Shown here one piece after another: positions 26,202-36,055 of a stretch of 51,501 nucleotides of DNA (the stretch's first letter is position 1; each line of letters opens with the position of its first letter). Under the pieces are notes generated by a model. The model made no database searches and was not told the origin of the DNA. It saw only the letters and a list, made by a program, of their open reading frames with translations. The stretch covers positions 1-51,501 of the forward strand of contig NZ_SMKU01000021.1 in the NCBI RefSeq assembly GCF_004349215.1, written 5' to 3'. Made by a program: the position numbers and the translations under genes. This DNA is from Actinomadura rubrisoli (GTDB lineage: Bacteria; Actinomycetota; Actinomycetes; Streptosporangiales; Streptosporangiaceae).

Positions 26202-26816
26202 GCCGCCCCGGCCGGCGTCCGGCCCGTGGATCGAGACGCGGGTGACGCCGGGGATCGTCTGGGCGAGGATGCCGGCGATCCGCCGGGCGGACGCGTCGGC
26301 CCGGCCGCGCAGCTCCACGACACCGCCGTCGACCGAGACGTCCCAGCCGGAGCCCGGCGGGCCGTACTCGGCGATGGCGGTCACGACGTCGTCGCGGATG
26401 CGGGCGTCGCCGCGCGCCAGGACGGCGATGAGGTCGCGGCGGCCGACGATGCCCACGACGTCGTGGCCGTCCACCACCGGGACGCTCTTGACCCGGGTGC
26501 TCATCATCGTCTCGGCCAGCTCGGCGACGTCGGCGCCCGGCCGGACGGTCCGGACGTCGCGCGTCATGACGTCCGCGACCCGGCGCGGCGTCGGCGTCCG
26601 GGACGAGGGGAGCGGCCGGGCGAACGCCCGGGGGTCGGCGTCGAACTCGCCGCGCAGCAGGTCCATCTCGCTGACGATGCCGACGAGCCGCCCGGTGCCC
26701 TCCACGACGGGCAGCGCGGTGATGTCGTGCTCGTCCAGGACGCGGATGGCCTGGCGCACGGTGGCCGACGGCGGGATCGTCACGACGGGAGAGGTCATCG
26801 CCTCGCGGACCAGCAT
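26199..26816 (-). CDS. Tandem CBS-domain protein with C-terminal BON domain
   Basis: A 205-residue protein from ATG 26816, preceded by AAGGAG. The first CBS domain (about 1-58) opens [21 protein letters not shown]; the second (about 78-135) opens [20 protein letters not shown]. The BON domain (about 138-200) has the [10 protein letters not shown] core. CBS pairs bind adenosine nucleotides; BON domains associate with membranes or phospholipids. Actinomycete members of this family are stress- or energy-sensing proteins of unproven function. It is monocistronic and divergent from efeO. Confidence 0.92.
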   Translation of the reverse strand: MLVREAMTSPVVTIPPSATVRQAIRVLDEHDITALPVVEGTGRLVGIVSEMDLLRGEFDADPRAFARPLPSSRTPTPRRVADVMTRDVRTVRPGADVAELAETMMSTRVKSVPVVDGHDVVGIVGRRDLIAVLARGDARIRDDVVTAIAEYGPPGSGWDVSVDGGVVELRGRADASARRIAGILAQTIPGVTRVSIHGPDAGRGG

Positions 26817-26999
26817 GGAGTTCTCCTTCGGTCGCGCCTCCCTGCCACCTGTCCCCACGCCCGGACGATCGTAAGCATGGCCGCCGCCACGCGGCGGTGA
26901 TCCGCCCCCGGGAAAGGCGCGGTCCCGGTGTCCGGAACCTCCGCACCCCGCGCCCCGCGGGTGGGCCGGCCGCCCCGGGCGTCCTAGAGTGTCGGCGTC

Positions 27000-28157
27000 A
27001 TGCGAGTGCCACTGGTGATCGTCGGCGCGGCGCTGCTGCTGGCCGCCGCCGGGGACGGGCTGCCCGCGCGGGGCATCGGGCACGCGCCGGGTGCCGAGGG
27101 CGTCGCGGGCCGTCCCGTGATCGACGCGGCGATCGGACGGTGCGGCGCGGGCTGGACGCGGCCGCACGCGGGGTCCCAGACGCTCCTGGTGCGCAACGGC
27201 GGCAGCGCCGTCGCGGAGGTCACGCTCGTCGACGCGGCGAGCGGCGCCGTGTTCGCCGAGATCGAGGGTCTGGCCCCGGGGACCGTCCGGCCGATGCGGG
27301 TGCGGCTCGGCGCGGGCGCGTACGCGTTCCGCTGCGCCGACGACGGGGCGGGCGACCCGGTCACCGGGCCGCCGGTCCGGATCGGCGGCCCGGGACGCGG
27401 CGGTCCCGCCGTCCTCCCGGTCGGCGAGAACGACCTGTACGGCCCGGCGCACGCCTACGGCCGGTACGTCACGGCGGGCCTCGGCCGCCTCATCGCCAGG
27501 ACCGGCGCCCTGCGCGCCGCCGTCCACGCCGGGGACCTGGACGCGGCGCGGGCCGCCTGGACGCCCGCCCACCTGGCCTACGAGCGGCTCGGCGCGGCCT
27601 ACGGCGCGTTCGGCGACCTCGACGGCGCGATCAACGGGCTGCCGGACGGGCTGGCCCGGGGCGTCCGGGACGCGGGCTTCACCGGCTTCCACCGGCTGGA
27701 GCACGGGCTGTGGCACGGCGAGGCGATGGCGGCGCTGGAAGGCCCGGCCGACCGCCTCGTCCGCGACGTCCGGGCCCTGCGCCGCGAGTTCGACGGCGCG
27801 CGCGTGGATCCCGCCGACCTGCCGCTGCGCGCACACGAGATCCTGGAGGACACCCTGCGTTTCCAGCTCACCGGCGCCGCCGACCAGGGGAGCGGCACCA
27901 CGCTGCGGACGGCGGCGGCCAACCTGGAGGGCACCAGGGAGGTGCTCGGCGTGCTCCGCCCGGTGCTGCGGCCGAGGTTCCCCGCCCTCGCCGAGGCCGA
28001 CTCCTGGCTGGACCGCCTGGACGACCAGCTGAGGGGTCGATCGTCGGTGGACGCGCTGCCGAGGGAGCGGCGCGAGAAGCTGAACGGGACGGTGGGGCGG
28101 CTGGTGGAACTGCTCGCGTCCGTCGCCACCGTCGCGCAGCCGAGGCTTCCCCGGTGA
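27000..28157 (+). CDS. efeO: EfeO-type iron uptake protein with N-terminal cupredoxin-like and M75 domains
   Basis: A 385-residue exported protein. A signal peptide (about 1-20, [18 protein letters not shown]) precedes a cupredoxin-like beta domain (about 40-130) and an imelysin/M75 domain (about 140-375) containing the [12 protein letters not shown] metal-binding motif (HxxE). EfeO delivers iron in the EfeUOB system. The stop overlaps the efeB GTG (GTGA). No EfeU permease gene lies on either side, which is unusual for this system. No iron box was recognised upstream. Confidence 0.9.
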   Translation: MRVPLVIVGAALLLAAAGDGLPARGIGHAPGAEGVAGRPVIDAAIGRCGAGWTRPHAGSQTLLVRNGGSAVAEVTLVDAASGAVFAEIEGLAPGTVRPMRVRLGAGAYAFRCADDGAGDPVTGPPVRIGGPGRGGPAVLPVGENDLYGPAHAYGRYVTAGLGRLIARTGALRAAVHAGDLDAARAAWTPAHLAYERLGAAYGAFGDLDGAINGLPDGLARGVRDAGFTGFHRLEHGLWHGEAMAALEGPADRLVRDVRALRREFDGARVDPADLPLRAHEILEDTLRFQLTGAADQGSGTTLRTAAANLEGTREVLGVLRPVLRPRFPALAEADSWLDRLDDQLRGRSSVDALPRERREKLNGTVGRLVELLASVATVAQPRLPR

Positions 28158-29377
28158 GCGGGAAGCGCGCGACCGGCCGCCGCTCGTTCCTGCGCGGCGC
28201 GCTCGCCGCCGGGGCGACCGGGGCCGCCGGTCTGGCGGCGGGCCCGTCCGCCGTCGCGGGCCCCTCGCCCGCCACCGCCGGAACGGCGCGGGGCCGGTCG
28301 TTCTACGGCGAGCACCAGGCGGGCGTCCTGGAGGAGCCCCGGCGGCGGACGGTCGTCGCGTCCTTCGACGTCATCGCCGACGGGCGCCGCGAGCTAACCG
28401 ACCTGCTCCGCGCCCTCACCGATCGCGCCCGCGCCCTGATGGCCGGGGGAGCGCCGGACGAGGCGGGGATCGCCGCGCCGCCCGCCGACTCGGGTGTGCT
28501 GGGCCCGGACGTACCCGGTGCGGGGCTGCTGGTGACCGTGGGCGTCGGCGCCTCGCTGTTCGACGGCCGCTACGGTCTGGCAGGCCGCAGGCCGGCGGGC
28601 CTCACGCGGATGCGCACTTTCCCCGATGACGCGCTCGACCCGGCCTGGTGCCACGGCGACCTCAGCGTCCAGCTGTCGGCCGGCGACGAGGACACGGTCC
28701 TGCGCGCGCTGCGCGACATCACGCGCCACACGCGCGGCGCCGCCCAGGTGCGGTGGCGGATCGGCGGCTTCGCCGGGCCCCCGAGGCCGGACGGCGCGCC
28801 CCGCAACCTGCTGGGCTTCAAGGACGGCACCGCCAACCCGGACGCGTCCGACGCCCGCGCGATGGACCGGCTGGTGTGGCTCGGCGGGCCCGGCGGGACG
28901 TCCGGCGGCTCGTACGTGGTGATCCGGCTGATCCGGACGCTGGTGGAGTTCTGGGACCGGGTCGGGCTCCCCGAGCAGGAGCAGATGTTCGGCCGCTCCC
29001 GCGACACCGGCGCGCCGCTGGACGGCGTCCGCGAGACCGACGAGCCCCGCTACGCCGAGGACCCGGTCGGCAAGGTGATCCCGCTGACCAGCCACATCCG
29101 GCTGGCCAACCCCCGCACGCCCGCGACGGACGGCGAGCGGATCCTGCGGCGCAGCTTCAACTACGACCGGGAGACGGACGGGGCCGGGAACCTCGACATG
29201 GGCCTGATCTTCACCTGCTACCAGCGGGACGTCCGGCGGCAGTTCGAGGCGGTGCAGGACCGGCTGGCGGGCGAGCCCCTGACCGACTACGTCAGCCCGT
29301 TCGGCGGCGGGTACTTCCTGGTGCTGCCGGGAGTGCGGGGCGCGGCGGACTTCCTCGGCCGCGGCTTGATCACCTAA
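28154..29377 (+). CDS. efeB: EfeB DyP-type haem peroxidase, Tat-exported
   Basis: A 407-residue protein from GTG 28154, overlapping the efeO stop. A twin-arginine signal ([16 protein letters not shown]) marks folded export. The DyP signature GFKDGTANP (GxxDG) lies near residue 221, and SHIRLANPR holds the likely proximal haem histidine; the C-terminus ends with [11 protein letters not shown]. In EfeUOB it acts on iron or haem outside the membrane; isolated DyPs also oxidise dyes and lignin-like phenols. Length and domain order are normal. Confidence 0.94.
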   Translation: MSGKRATGRRSFLRGALAAGATGAAGLAAGPSAVAGPSPATAGTARGRSFYGEHQAGVLEEPRRRTVVASFDVIADGRRELTDLLRALTDRARALMAGGAPDEAGIAAPPADSGVLGPDVPGAGLLVTVGVGASLFDGRYGLAGRRPAGLTRMRTFPDDALDPAWCHGDLSVQLSAGDEDTVLRALRDITRHTRGAAQVRWRIGGFAGPPRPDGAPRNLLGFKDGTANPDASDARAMDRLVWLGGPGGTSGGSYVVIRLIRTLVEFWDRVGLPEQEQMFGRSRDTGAPLDGVRETDEPRYAEDPVGKVIPLTSHIRLANPRTPATDGERILRRSFNYDRETDGAGNLDMGLIFTCYQRDVRRQFEAVQDRLAGEPLTDYVSPFGGGYFLVLPGVRGAADFLGRGLIT

Positions 29378-29403
29378 GGTCGGACGGACGGCAGGGAGGC
29401 GGC

Positions 29404-31035
29404 ATGGGCGACCGGCAGCGGACCAGGCGGCGGGCGGCGGCCGCGGCGGCGGCCGGGGCGCTGGTCCTGGCGGCGGTGCCGGGATGCGCGTCCGGCGGCG
29501 ACGGCGGCAAGGAGCCCACCGGACGGGACCGGACGGCGCTCACCGCGTCCGGGACGTCCTCGCGGCCCCGGACGCCGATCGAGCACGTCGTCGTGATCTT
29601 CGGTGAGAACATCTCGTTCGACCACTACTTCGGCACCTACCCGAAGGCCGCCAACACCGACGGGACGTGGTTCACCCCGTCCCGGCGCACGCCCCGCGCC
29701 GACGGGCTGACCAAGCGGCTGCTCAAGCGCAACCCCAACCGGTACAACCCGAAGCGCCTCGCACACGAGCAGGCGCTCACCTGCGACCAGGACCACTCGT
29801 ACGCCAACGAGCAGAAGGCCGTGAACGGCGGGCGGATGGACAAGTTCGTCGAATTCACCGAGCGCGACAAGTGCACCGGTCAGCCGATCCTGTACGGCGC
29901 GCCCGGCCTGGTCATGGACTACTACGACGGCAACACCGTCACCGCGCTGTGGAACTACGCCCAGCACTACGCGATGAGCGACAACTCCTGGGACACCATC
30001 TTCGGCCCGTCCACGCCGGGCGCGCTCAACCTCGCCTCCGGGCAGACCCACGGCGCCTATGCCGTCGACCCGTACACCCACAAGAGGGTCACCGACGCCT
30101 CGGTCGTCCAGTCGCCGGACAAGAACGGGATCGGGTCGGTCATCAACGACCCGCAGCCGGCGTTCGACGACTGCTCGGCCAAGAACCACACCGCCCACAA
30201 CAACCTCGCGGTGATGACCGGCACGAACGTCGGCGACCTGCTCAACCGGAAGAAGGTCACCTGGGGCTGGTTCCAGGGCGGGTTCCGCCCGACCGGCAAG
30301 GAGAACGGCTACGCGGTCTGCGGCGCGGCGCACCAGAACATCGGCGGGAACCAGGTCATCGACTACATCCCGCACCACCAGCCGTTCCAGTACTACAAGT
30401 CCACGGCCAACGAGAAGCACCTGCCGCCGTCCTCGCCCGCCGCGATCGGCCGGACCGACCGGGCCAACCACCAGTACGACCTGGCCGACTTCGACACCGC
30501 GCTGAAGGGCGGCCGCCTGCCCGCGGTCAGCTTCCTCAAGGCGCCCGCCTACCAGGACGGCCACGCCGCCTACTCCGACCCGCTGGACGAGCAGCGCTTC
30601 GTCGCCGAGTCCGTCAACAGCATCCAGAGGTCGCGGGAGTGGAAGTCGACCGTGATCGTGATCGCCTACGACGACTCCGACGGCTGGTACGACCACCGGG
30701 CGCCCCGCATCCTCAACGGCTCGTCGGACGCGGCGGTGGACACCCCGCAGTGCGGCAAGGTCCCCGCCGCGGGCGGCCACCAGGACCGCTGCGGCCCGAG
30801 CCAGCGCCTGCCGCTGCTGGTGATCTCCCCGTACGCGCGGGTCAACCACATCGACCACCGCTTCACCGAGCAGACCTCGGTGCTGAGGTTCATCGAGGAC
30901 AACTGGGGACTCGGCCGCATCGGCGGCACGTCCTTCGACGCGCGGGCGGGCGGCCTGGACGGGCTGCTGGACCTGCGCCGCCCGCGCGCGGGCAGGCTCC
31001 TCCTCGATCCGAAGACGGGCGCCCCGGCCCGCTGA
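29404..31035 (+). CDS. Lipoprotein phosphoesterase of the phospholipase C / AcpA family
   Basis: A 543-residue exported protein from ATG 29404 after GGGAGG. A lipoprotein signal ends at the lipobox AVPGC (Cys28), so it is probably anchored to the membrane surface. The phosphoesterase domain opens with HVVVIFGENISFDHYFGTYP, contains MSDNSWDTIFGPSTPGALN, and ends with YDDSDGWYDHRAP and VISPYARVNHIDH metal-site blocks. The family hydrolyses phosphate mono- or diesters, for example phosphatidylcholine. It follows efeB by 26 bases and may be co-transcribed, though there is no known functional link. Confidence 0.9.
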   Translation: MGDRQRTRRRAAAAAAAGALVLAAVPGCASGGDGGKEPTGRDRTALTASGTSSRPRTPIEHVVVIFGENISFDHYFGTYPKAANTDGTWFTPSRRTPRADGLTKRLLKRNPNRYNPKRLAHEQALTCDQDHSYANEQKAVNGGRMDKFVEFTERDKCTGQPILYGAPGLVMDYYDGNTVTALWNYAQHYAMSDNSWDTIFGPSTPGALNLASGQTHGAYAVDPYTHKRVTDASVVQSPDKNGIGSVINDPQPAFDDCSAKNHTAHNNLAVMTGTNVGDLLNRKKVTWGWFQGGFRPTGKENGYAVCGAAHQNIGGNQVIDYIPHHQPFQYYKSTANEKHLPPSSPAAIGRTDRANHQYDLADFDTALKGGRLPAVSFLKAPAYQDGHAAYSDPLDEQRFVAESVNSIQRSREWKSTVIVIAYDDSDGWYDHRAPRILNGSSDAAVDTPQCGKVPAAGGHQDRCGPSQRLPLLVISPYARVNHIDHRFTEQTSVLRFIEDNWGLGRIGGTSFDARAGGLDGLLDLRRPRAGRLLLDPKTGAPAR

Positions 31036-31077
31036 CCGCGCCCGGGGAGGCGGGGACCCGCCTCCCCTGGGGCGCGC

Positions 31078-32127
31078 TCAGCCCGCCCGGTCGCGCTCGG
31101 CGGCGAGCTGGAGCGCCACGTCGATGATCATGTCCTCCTGGCCGCCGACGTAGCCGGCCTCACCGACCTTCTGCAGGATCGCGTGCGCGGGCACTCCGTA
31201 CCGCTCGGCGGCGCGCTCGGCGTGCAGCAGGAAGCTGGAGTACACACCCGCGTAGCCCTGCGTGATCGCGCCCCGGTCGGCGAACGGCAGCCGGTGCAGG
31301 AACGGCTTGACCACCTCGTCGGCGGCGGCCAGCGCCCCCTGGACGTCGACGCCGGTCGGGACGCCGAGCCGCTCGAACGTCGCGACCAGCACCTCGGTGG
31401 GGGAGTTGCCAGCCCCGGCGCCGAGCGCGCACAGCGCCCCGTCGATCTGCAGGGCGCCGTTCTGCTGGGCCAGGACGGAGTTCGCGACGCCGAGCGAGAG
31501 GTTCTGATGGCCGTGGAAGCCCACCTGCGCCTCGTGCCCGATCTCCTTGACCAGCGCGCTGATCCGCTCCTGCGCGTCGCCGAGGACGAGGGCCCCGGCG
31601 GAGTCGACGACGTAGACGCACTGCGCGCCGCCGTCCACCATGATCCGCGCCTGCCGCGCCAGCTCCTCCGGCCCGATCCGGTGCGAGAGCATCAGGAACC
31701 CGACGGTCTCCATCCCGAGGTCGCGGGCGGCGGCGAAGTGCTGGAGCGACACGTCCGCCTCGGTGCAGTGGGTGGCGACGCGGGCGACCGACGCCCCGGC
31801 GCCGTGGGCCATGCGCAGGTCCTCCACCGTCCCGAGCCCGGGCAGCAGCAGGACGGCGATCTTCGCGCGCTCGGCCTCGTCCACGGCCGCCGCGACGAGC
31901 TTGACGTCGTCCTCCAGTGAGAACCCGTAGTTGAAGGACGAGCCGCCGAGGCCGTCGCCGTGGGTGACCTCGATGACCTCCACGCCGGCGCTGTCCAGGG
32001 CGTGCACGACGCCGCGCACCTGCCCCTCGGTGAAGCGGTGCGCCATCGCATGGCTCCCGTCCCGCAGCGTGGAGTCGGTGATCCTGATCTTGGCTGGAGC
32101 TTGTTGGCTCATGCCGTGCTCGCTCAT
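31078..32127 (-). CDS. dmpG: 4-hydroxy-2-oxovalerate aldolase
   Basis: A 349-residue TIM-barrel aldolase of the DmpG/MhpE/HsaF family. [18 protein letters not shown] carries the metal and catalytic residues, [16 protein letters not shown] the metal-binding HxH, and the C-terminal communication domain follows ([19 protein letters not shown]). It cleaves 4-hydroxy-2-oxo acids to pyruvate and an aldehyde, which is channelled to the partner dehydrogenase. The start at 32127 overlaps the upstream stop (ATGA); ATG 32112 is an alternative. It is the last gene of a meta-cleavage catabolic operon. Confidence 0.95.
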   Translation of the reverse strand: MSEHGMSQQAPAKIRITDSTLRDGSHAMAHRFTEGQVRGVVHALDSAGVEVIEVTHGDGLGGSSFNYGFSLEDDVKLVAAAVDEAERAKIAVLLLPGLGTVEDLRMAHGAGASVARVATHCTEADVSLQHFAAARDLGMETVGFLMLSHRIGPEELARQARIMVDGGAQCVYVVDSAGALVLGDAQERISALVKEIGHEAQVGFHGHQNLSLGVANSVLAQQNGALQIDGALCALGAGAGNSPTEVLVATFERLGVPTGVDVQGALAAADEVVKPFLHRLPFADRGAITQGYAGVYSSFLLHAERAAERYGVPAHAILQKVGEAGYVGGQEDMIIDVALQLAAERDRAG

Positions 32128-33020
32128 GCTGTGGCCTTCCTGCGCGCCAGCTGCTCGCCCACGCGGGCGGCGGCCGCGGTCATGATGTCGAGGTTGCCGG
32201 CCCAGGGCGGCAGGTGGTCGCCGTTGCCGCGGACCTCCAGGAAGATCGCGACGCGGGCCATCCCGTTCCAGAGGTCGCGGGGCCCGTCGAACTGCGGCTC
32301 GGCGCGCAGCGTGTAGCCGGGGACGTAGGCGGCGACCTCGGCGACCATCTTGCGGATCGACTCGGCGACGGCGCGCGTGTCCGCGTCGGACGGGATGGCG
32401 CAGTACACGGTGTCCCGCATGATCATCGGCGGGGTCACCGGGTTCAGGATGATGATCGCCTTGCCCCGCGCGGCGCCGCCGACCCGCTCGATGGCGCGGG
32501 CCGTGGTCTGGGTGAACTCGTCGATGTTGGCCCGCGTGCCCGGACCGGCCGAGCGGGACGCGATCGACGCGATGATCTCGGCGTAGGGCACCGGGACGAC
32601 GGACGAGACGGCGTGCACGATCGGGATCGTCGCCTGCCCCCCGCACGTGATCATGTTGAGGTTCGGGGCGTCCGACAGCGTGTCCAGGTTCACCGGCGGG
32701 CACACGAACGGCCCGGTGGCGGCGGGCGTGAGGTCCACGGCGGCGATGCCCGCGGCCTCGTAGCGCGGGGCGTTGGCCAGGTGCGCCTTGGCCGAGGTGG
32801 CCTCGAACACCAGGTCGGGCAGGACGGGCTGGTCCAGCAGCCAGTCCACGCCGTCCGCCGAGGCGGGGACGCCCATCCTGCGGGCGCGGTCCAGGCCGTC
32901 GGAGGCGGGGTCCACCCCGACCATCGAGTGGACGTCGATCAGCTCGCTGCGCAGCAGCTTGACCAGCAGGTCGGTGCCGATGTTCCCGGGACCGACGATG
33001 GCGGCGCTCAGCCTGCCCAC
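32124..33020 (-). CDS. dmpF: Acetaldehyde dehydrogenase (acylating)
   Basis: A 298-residue enzyme from GTG 33020 preceded by GGAAGGGAGG. Rossmann motif [12 protein letters not shown] opens the protein, [11 protein letters not shown] holds catalytic Cys126, and [17 protein letters not shown] is the family dimer/NAD block. It converts acetaldehyde (or propanal) from the aldolase to acyl-CoA using NAD and CoA. The pair normally forms a heterotetramer with substrate channelling. Its start overlaps the end of the broken hydratase frame by 13 bases. Confidence 0.95.
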   Translation of the reverse strand: MGRLSAAIVGPGNIGTDLLVKLLRSELIDVHSMVGVDPASDGLDRARRMGVPASADGVDWLLDQPVLPDLVFEATSAKAHLANAPRYEAAGIAAVDLTPAATGPFVCPPVNLDTLSDAPNLNMITCGGQATIPIVHAVSSVVPVPYAEIIASIASRSAGPGTRANIDEFTQTTARAIERVGGAARGKAIIILNPVTPPMIMRDTVYCAIPSDADTRAVAESIRKMVAEVAAYVPGYTLRAEPQFDGPRDLWNGMARVAIFLEVRGNGDHLPPWAGNLDIMTAAAARVGEQLARRKATA

Positions 33021-33154
33021 GATGCCTCCCTTCCGAACGGGGCGGGCACGGAGCCCGTCCCGGCGAACGTCGTCGTCAAGGGAGTGATGGGAGTGCCGCT
33101 CGCGTACGCGTCGAGCAGTGCGCTCGCGGCCTTCTCCACGGAACCCGGGTCCAT
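33008..33154 (-). pseudogene. Remnant of 2-hydroxypenta-2,4-dienoate (2-keto-4-pentenoate) hydratase
   Basis: A 48-residue frame with a good ribosome site (GAGAGGAAG before ATG 33154) reads [21 protein letters not shown], the recognisable N-terminus of the MhpD/DmpE hydratase family. After about residue 30 it turns into unrelated residues and stops at 33008, where the family continues for some 210-230 more residues. A large internal deletion joined the 5' end to the dehydrogenase start. The hydratase normally supplies the aldolase substrate, so this operon has lost that step or uses a copy elsewhere. It may survive as a leader peptide coupling translation to the dehydrogenase. Confidence 0.6.
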
Positions 33155-33215
33155 GGTCTTCCTCTCGTTGTCTGCGCGGACCGAGCCTCGCCCGCGCGGC
33201 CGCCGGGGGCAACGA

Positions 33216-33240
33216 ACGCGTCCCACCTGGCGGGACGCGT
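33216..33240. promoter_or_regulatory. Inverted-repeat operator between IclR gene and the aldolase operon
   Basis: Perfect 9-base arms (ACGCGTCCC at 33216-33224 and GGGACGCGT at 33232-33240) with a 7-base spacer lie 16 bases upstream of the IclR ATG and 61 bases from the remnant hydratase start. The divergent placement suggests the IclR protein binds here and controls both itself and the catabolic operon. Confidence 0.6.
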
Positions 33241-33256
33241 CTCCTACAGTGGGGTC

Positions 33257-34015
33257 ATGCCGTCCGACGACACCTTCCTGCGCCGCGCCGTCGCGGTGCT
33301 GACCGCCTTCCGGGCGGACGACGACGGCCTGGGCGCCGCCGAGCTGGCGCGCCGCAGCGGCCTGCCGAAGTCCACGGCGCACCGGATCGCCCTCGACCTG
33401 GTCGAGGCGGGGCTGCTGGAGCGGCAGGGCCGGCGGGTCCGGCTCGGGCTGAAGCTGTTCGAGATCGGCCAGCGGGTCCCGCGGCAGCGGGTACTGCGCG
33501 ACGCGGCCGTGCCCTACATGTCCGATCTCCGGGAGGCGACCCGGCAGACCGTCCATCTGGCGGTGCTGGAGGGCGCCGAGGTGGTCTACGTCGAGATCCT
33601 GGGCACGCCCGGCGGCCCGCCGATGCCGTCCCAGGTCGGCGGGCGGCTGCCCGCGCACGTGACCGGCGTGGGCAAGGCGATCCTGGCCTTCTCCCCGCCG
33701 CCGGTGGTGCGCGCCGTCCTCGCCGCGGGCCTGGTGCGGGCGAGCGACCGCAGCGTCGTCGCGCCGGGTCTGCTGGCCAGGGAGCTCGCCCGGATCCGGG
33801 AGGAGGGCGTCGCCTACGACCGGGAGGAGTCCGGCCACGGCATCGTCTGCGCCGCCAGCCCCGTCCTCGGCCCGGACGGCGAGGCGCTGGGCGCCCTGTC
33901 GGTGTCCGGCCGCCCGACCCGGATGCACCTGGCCGCCGTGGCCCCGGCCGTCCACACCGCCGCCCTCACCCTGTCCCGGACGCTCCGCGAGAACGCCCGC
34001 CAGACTCCCGCCTGA
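33257..34015 (+). CDS. IclR-family transcriptional regulator
   Basis: A 252-residue regulator. The N-terminal winged helix (about 1-70) includes AAELARRSGLPKSTAHRIALDLVEAGLLERQG; the C-terminal effector domain (about 85-245) contains the family blocks HLAVLEGAEVVYVE, AHVTGVGKAILAF and GIVCAASPVLGPDGEALGALSVSG. IclR proteins often control aromatic and short-chain catabolism, which fits the divergent aldolase/dehydrogenase operon. The inverted repeat at 33216-33240 is the likely operator. The ATG has only a weak site upstream (GTGGGG). Confidence 0.93.
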   Translation: MPSDDTFLRRAVAVLTAFRADDDGLGAAELARRSGLPKSTAHRIALDLVEAGLLERQGRRVRLGLKLFEIGQRVPRQRVLRDAAVPYMSDLREATRQTVHLAVLEGAEVVYVEILGTPGGPPMPSQVGGRLPAHVTGVGKAILAFSPPPVVRAVLAAGLVRASDRSVVAPGLLARELARIREEGVAYDREESGHGIVCAASPVLGPDGEALGALSVSGRPTRMHLAAVAPAVHTAALTLSRTLRENARQTPA

Positions 34016-34118
34016 CCGGCGGCGGGGTGCGGGACGAAGCCGTCCGGGCGCGCGCCGGGAAGAAGACCCTCACGGTAGTGCCTTCTTCTCTTACCCCCTC
34101 ACAGAGTGTCATTGTTTG

Positions 34119-34124
34119 TATACT
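34119..34124 (+). promoter_or_regulatory. Possible -10 element for the NIS synthetase gene
   Basis: TATACT at 34119-34124, 41 bases before the TTG start, is the best -10 match in the 150-base leader, inside a locally AT-rich stretch. No good -35 hexamer lies at the right distance. No iron-box palindrome of the IdeR/DmdR type was seen, although siderophore synthetase genes usually have one. Confidence 0.25.
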
Positions 34125-34165
34125 GAGCGAAGTGGGCCGGGCATGAGTGGAATCGGGGACGGGAG

Positions 34166-36055
34166 TTGGACACGCACCGGGAACCTCTTCTTACCGACGG
34201 TGCTTCGCGGGGGGCCTGGTCGGCGGCGCGTGCCGGGATCCTCGACCGGCTCGTCTCGGCGCTGCTGCGAGAGAACTTGCTGGACCCGTCCGGCTGCGGG
34301 GCGAGCGGGCTGCGGCTCCCCGTGCGGCAGGTCAACTCCGCCGGGCGGCTGGCGGTCGATGGCCCGATCGTCTCCCGCACCGGGCCTTGCGGAGACGAAC
34401 CGATCACGGATCCGATCCGCTTGCTGGAGGAGCTGGCCCGGCTGGGCCTGCTGCCGCGCGACGGCCTGGACTGGGAGCGGGCCGGTACCGAGATCGCGGC
34501 GAGCGTACAGGGCTACGCCATGGCGCTGGACGGCGCGGCGAGGCGGGCGGACGCGCTGCGCACGGGCGGTGGCTGGGACGGGGCGCGACCGTTCACCGCA
34601 CTGGTCGAGCGCCTGCCTCCGGGAGCGGTGCTGGCCGGGTTCGAGCAGATGGCCGTGGACGGGCATCCGCTGCATCCGATGGCCCGGAGCAGGATCGGGA
34701 TGTCCGTGGACGACGTTCGGCGGTACGCGCCCGAGTTCGGTGCCGAGTTCCGGCTGCCGCTCGTCGCGCTGGCCACCGCGGCCGCTTCCGGCGCGGACGG
34801 GCGCGACGGCGCCGACCCCTCGGACACCGCCGCCGGCCCGCTCGCGGTGCAGCAGGTGCTCGCGGCCGCCTTCCCGGCGGCGGTCGCGGCGGGCCGGGCC
34901 GAGCTGGCGGCGTCCGGTGACGATCCGGGTCGCTACGCGCTGCTTCCGATCCACCCGCACCAGCTGGACCACGCGGTGCCGGCACTGCACCCCGACGCGC
35001 TGTCCGACCGGCGGGTGGTCCCCCTGTCGGCGGCGCTGCCGGCGCGGTCGCTGATGTCCACCCGGACGCTGGCGGTCGGCGAGCCCGGCTCCCGGGCACG
35101 GCTGCACGTCAAGACGGCCCTCGAAGTACAGATCACCAGTGCGGTGCGCGGGGTCTCCTTCCCGGCGGCGCACAACGGCCCCCGGCTCTCGCGGCTCCTC
35201 CTCGACATCGCCGAGCATGACCCCCTGGTCGAGGGTCTGGCCCTCTCCCGGGAACTGGCCGCGGCCTGCCTAGTGCCGCCGGAAACGCCGGGCCCCGCTG
35301 ACGCCGCCCGCCGCCGGTCCGTCGGCGTGATCCTGCGGGAGGACCCGGAGACGCTGCTGGAACCGGGCGAGGTGGCGCTTCCGGCCGCGGCGCTGCTCGC
35401 CCGCTCGCCGCTGACCGGACGGCCCGTCATCGACGACCTGATCACCGAGCTCGCGAACGGGACGAGCCGGGCCCGGGCGGCCGCGCGCTGGCTCCGCCGA
35501 TACCTGGAGCTGATCGTCCCACCGGCCCTCACCCTGCTGACCCGGTACGGAATAGCGATGGAGGCTCATCCGCAGAACACCGTGCTCGTCCTGCGGGACG
35601 CGATGCCGCACCGGGCCATGGTCCGCGACCTCGGCGGCATCGGCATACTGGAGCCGCGGCTCGGCCACCAGGGGTACGCGGTCGATCTGGTCCCCGACTC
35701 CGAGCTGTACGTCCCCGACCCCGCGATGCTGCGCGCCCATCTCTGCTTCGCGTTGTTCGTTCACCATCTGGGCGAGCTGGTGCCGGCCGTCGCGGCCGCG
35801 GGCGGTCGCCCGGAGCGCACGCTGTGGGGCCTGGTCCGGGGCGTGGCACAGGACTCCTTCCGCCGGATCGCACACGGCGCCCGCGACGAGCGGTCGCTCG
35901 CCGACGCCGACGCGCTGCTGCGCTCCCCGTGGCCGCTCAAGCCGCTGCTCCGCATGCGGCTGACCGGCCGGCAGCTCGGCTGGCGCCCGGTGGCGGCGCC
36001 CAACCCGGTCAGGCCGGGCGGCCCCGCACCCCGGGCGGCCGGGAGACGACGATGA
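34166..36055 (+). CDS. IucA/IucC-family NIS synthetase
   Basis: A 629-residue protein read from TTG 34166 with GGGGACGGGAG just upstream. It carries the NIS blocks GHPLHPMARSRIGM near 170-185, PIHPHQ, STRTLAV followed by KTALEVQITSAVR, then AHPQNTVL and MVRDLGGIG; the C-terminus matches the FhuF-like palm region of the family. These ATP-dependent enzymes adenylate a carboxylate (citrate, succinate or a derivative) and condense it with an amine or alcohol, normally in siderophore assembly. It is convergent with a PLP decarboxylase gene, and their 3' ends overlap by 47 bases. SbnH-type decarboxylases accompany NIS synthetases in staphyloferrin B clusters, but the other neighbours here are not siderophore-like. 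The exact start is uncertain. Confidence 0.88.
   Translation: MDTHREPLLTDGASRGAWSAARAGILDRLVSALLRENLLDPSGCGASGLRLPVRQVNSAGRLAVDGPIVSRTGPCGDEPITDPIRLLEELARLGLLPRDGLDWERAGTEIAASVQGYAMALDGAARRADALRTGGGWDGARPFTALVERLPPGAVLAGFEQMAVDGHPLHPMARSRIGMSVDDVRRYAPEFGAEFRLPLVALATAAASGADGRDGADPSDTAAGPLAVQQVLAAAFPAAVAAGRAELAASGDDPGRYALLPIHPHQLDHAVPALHPDALSDRRVVPLSAALPARSLMSTRTLAVGEPGSRARLHVKTALEVQITSAVRGVSFPAAHNGPRLSRLLLDIAEHDPLVEGLALSRELAAACLVPPETPGPADAARRRSVGVILREDPETLLEPGEVALPAAALLARSPLTGRPVIDDLITELANGTSRARAAARWLRRYLELIVPPALTLLTRYGIAMEAHPQNTVLVLRDAMPHRAMVRDLGGIGILEPRLGHQGYAVDLVPDSELYVPDPAMLRAHLCFALFVHHLGELVPAVAAAGGRPERTLWGLVRGVAQDSFRRIAHGARDERSLADADALLRSPWPLKPLLRMRLTGRQLGWRPVAAPNPVRPGGPAPRAAGRRR

Noticed and set aside
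34016..34165. Iron-box (IdeR/DmdR) site upstream of the NIS synthetase
   Set aside because: Searched by eye for the usual TTAGGTTAGGC-type palindrome; none is present.
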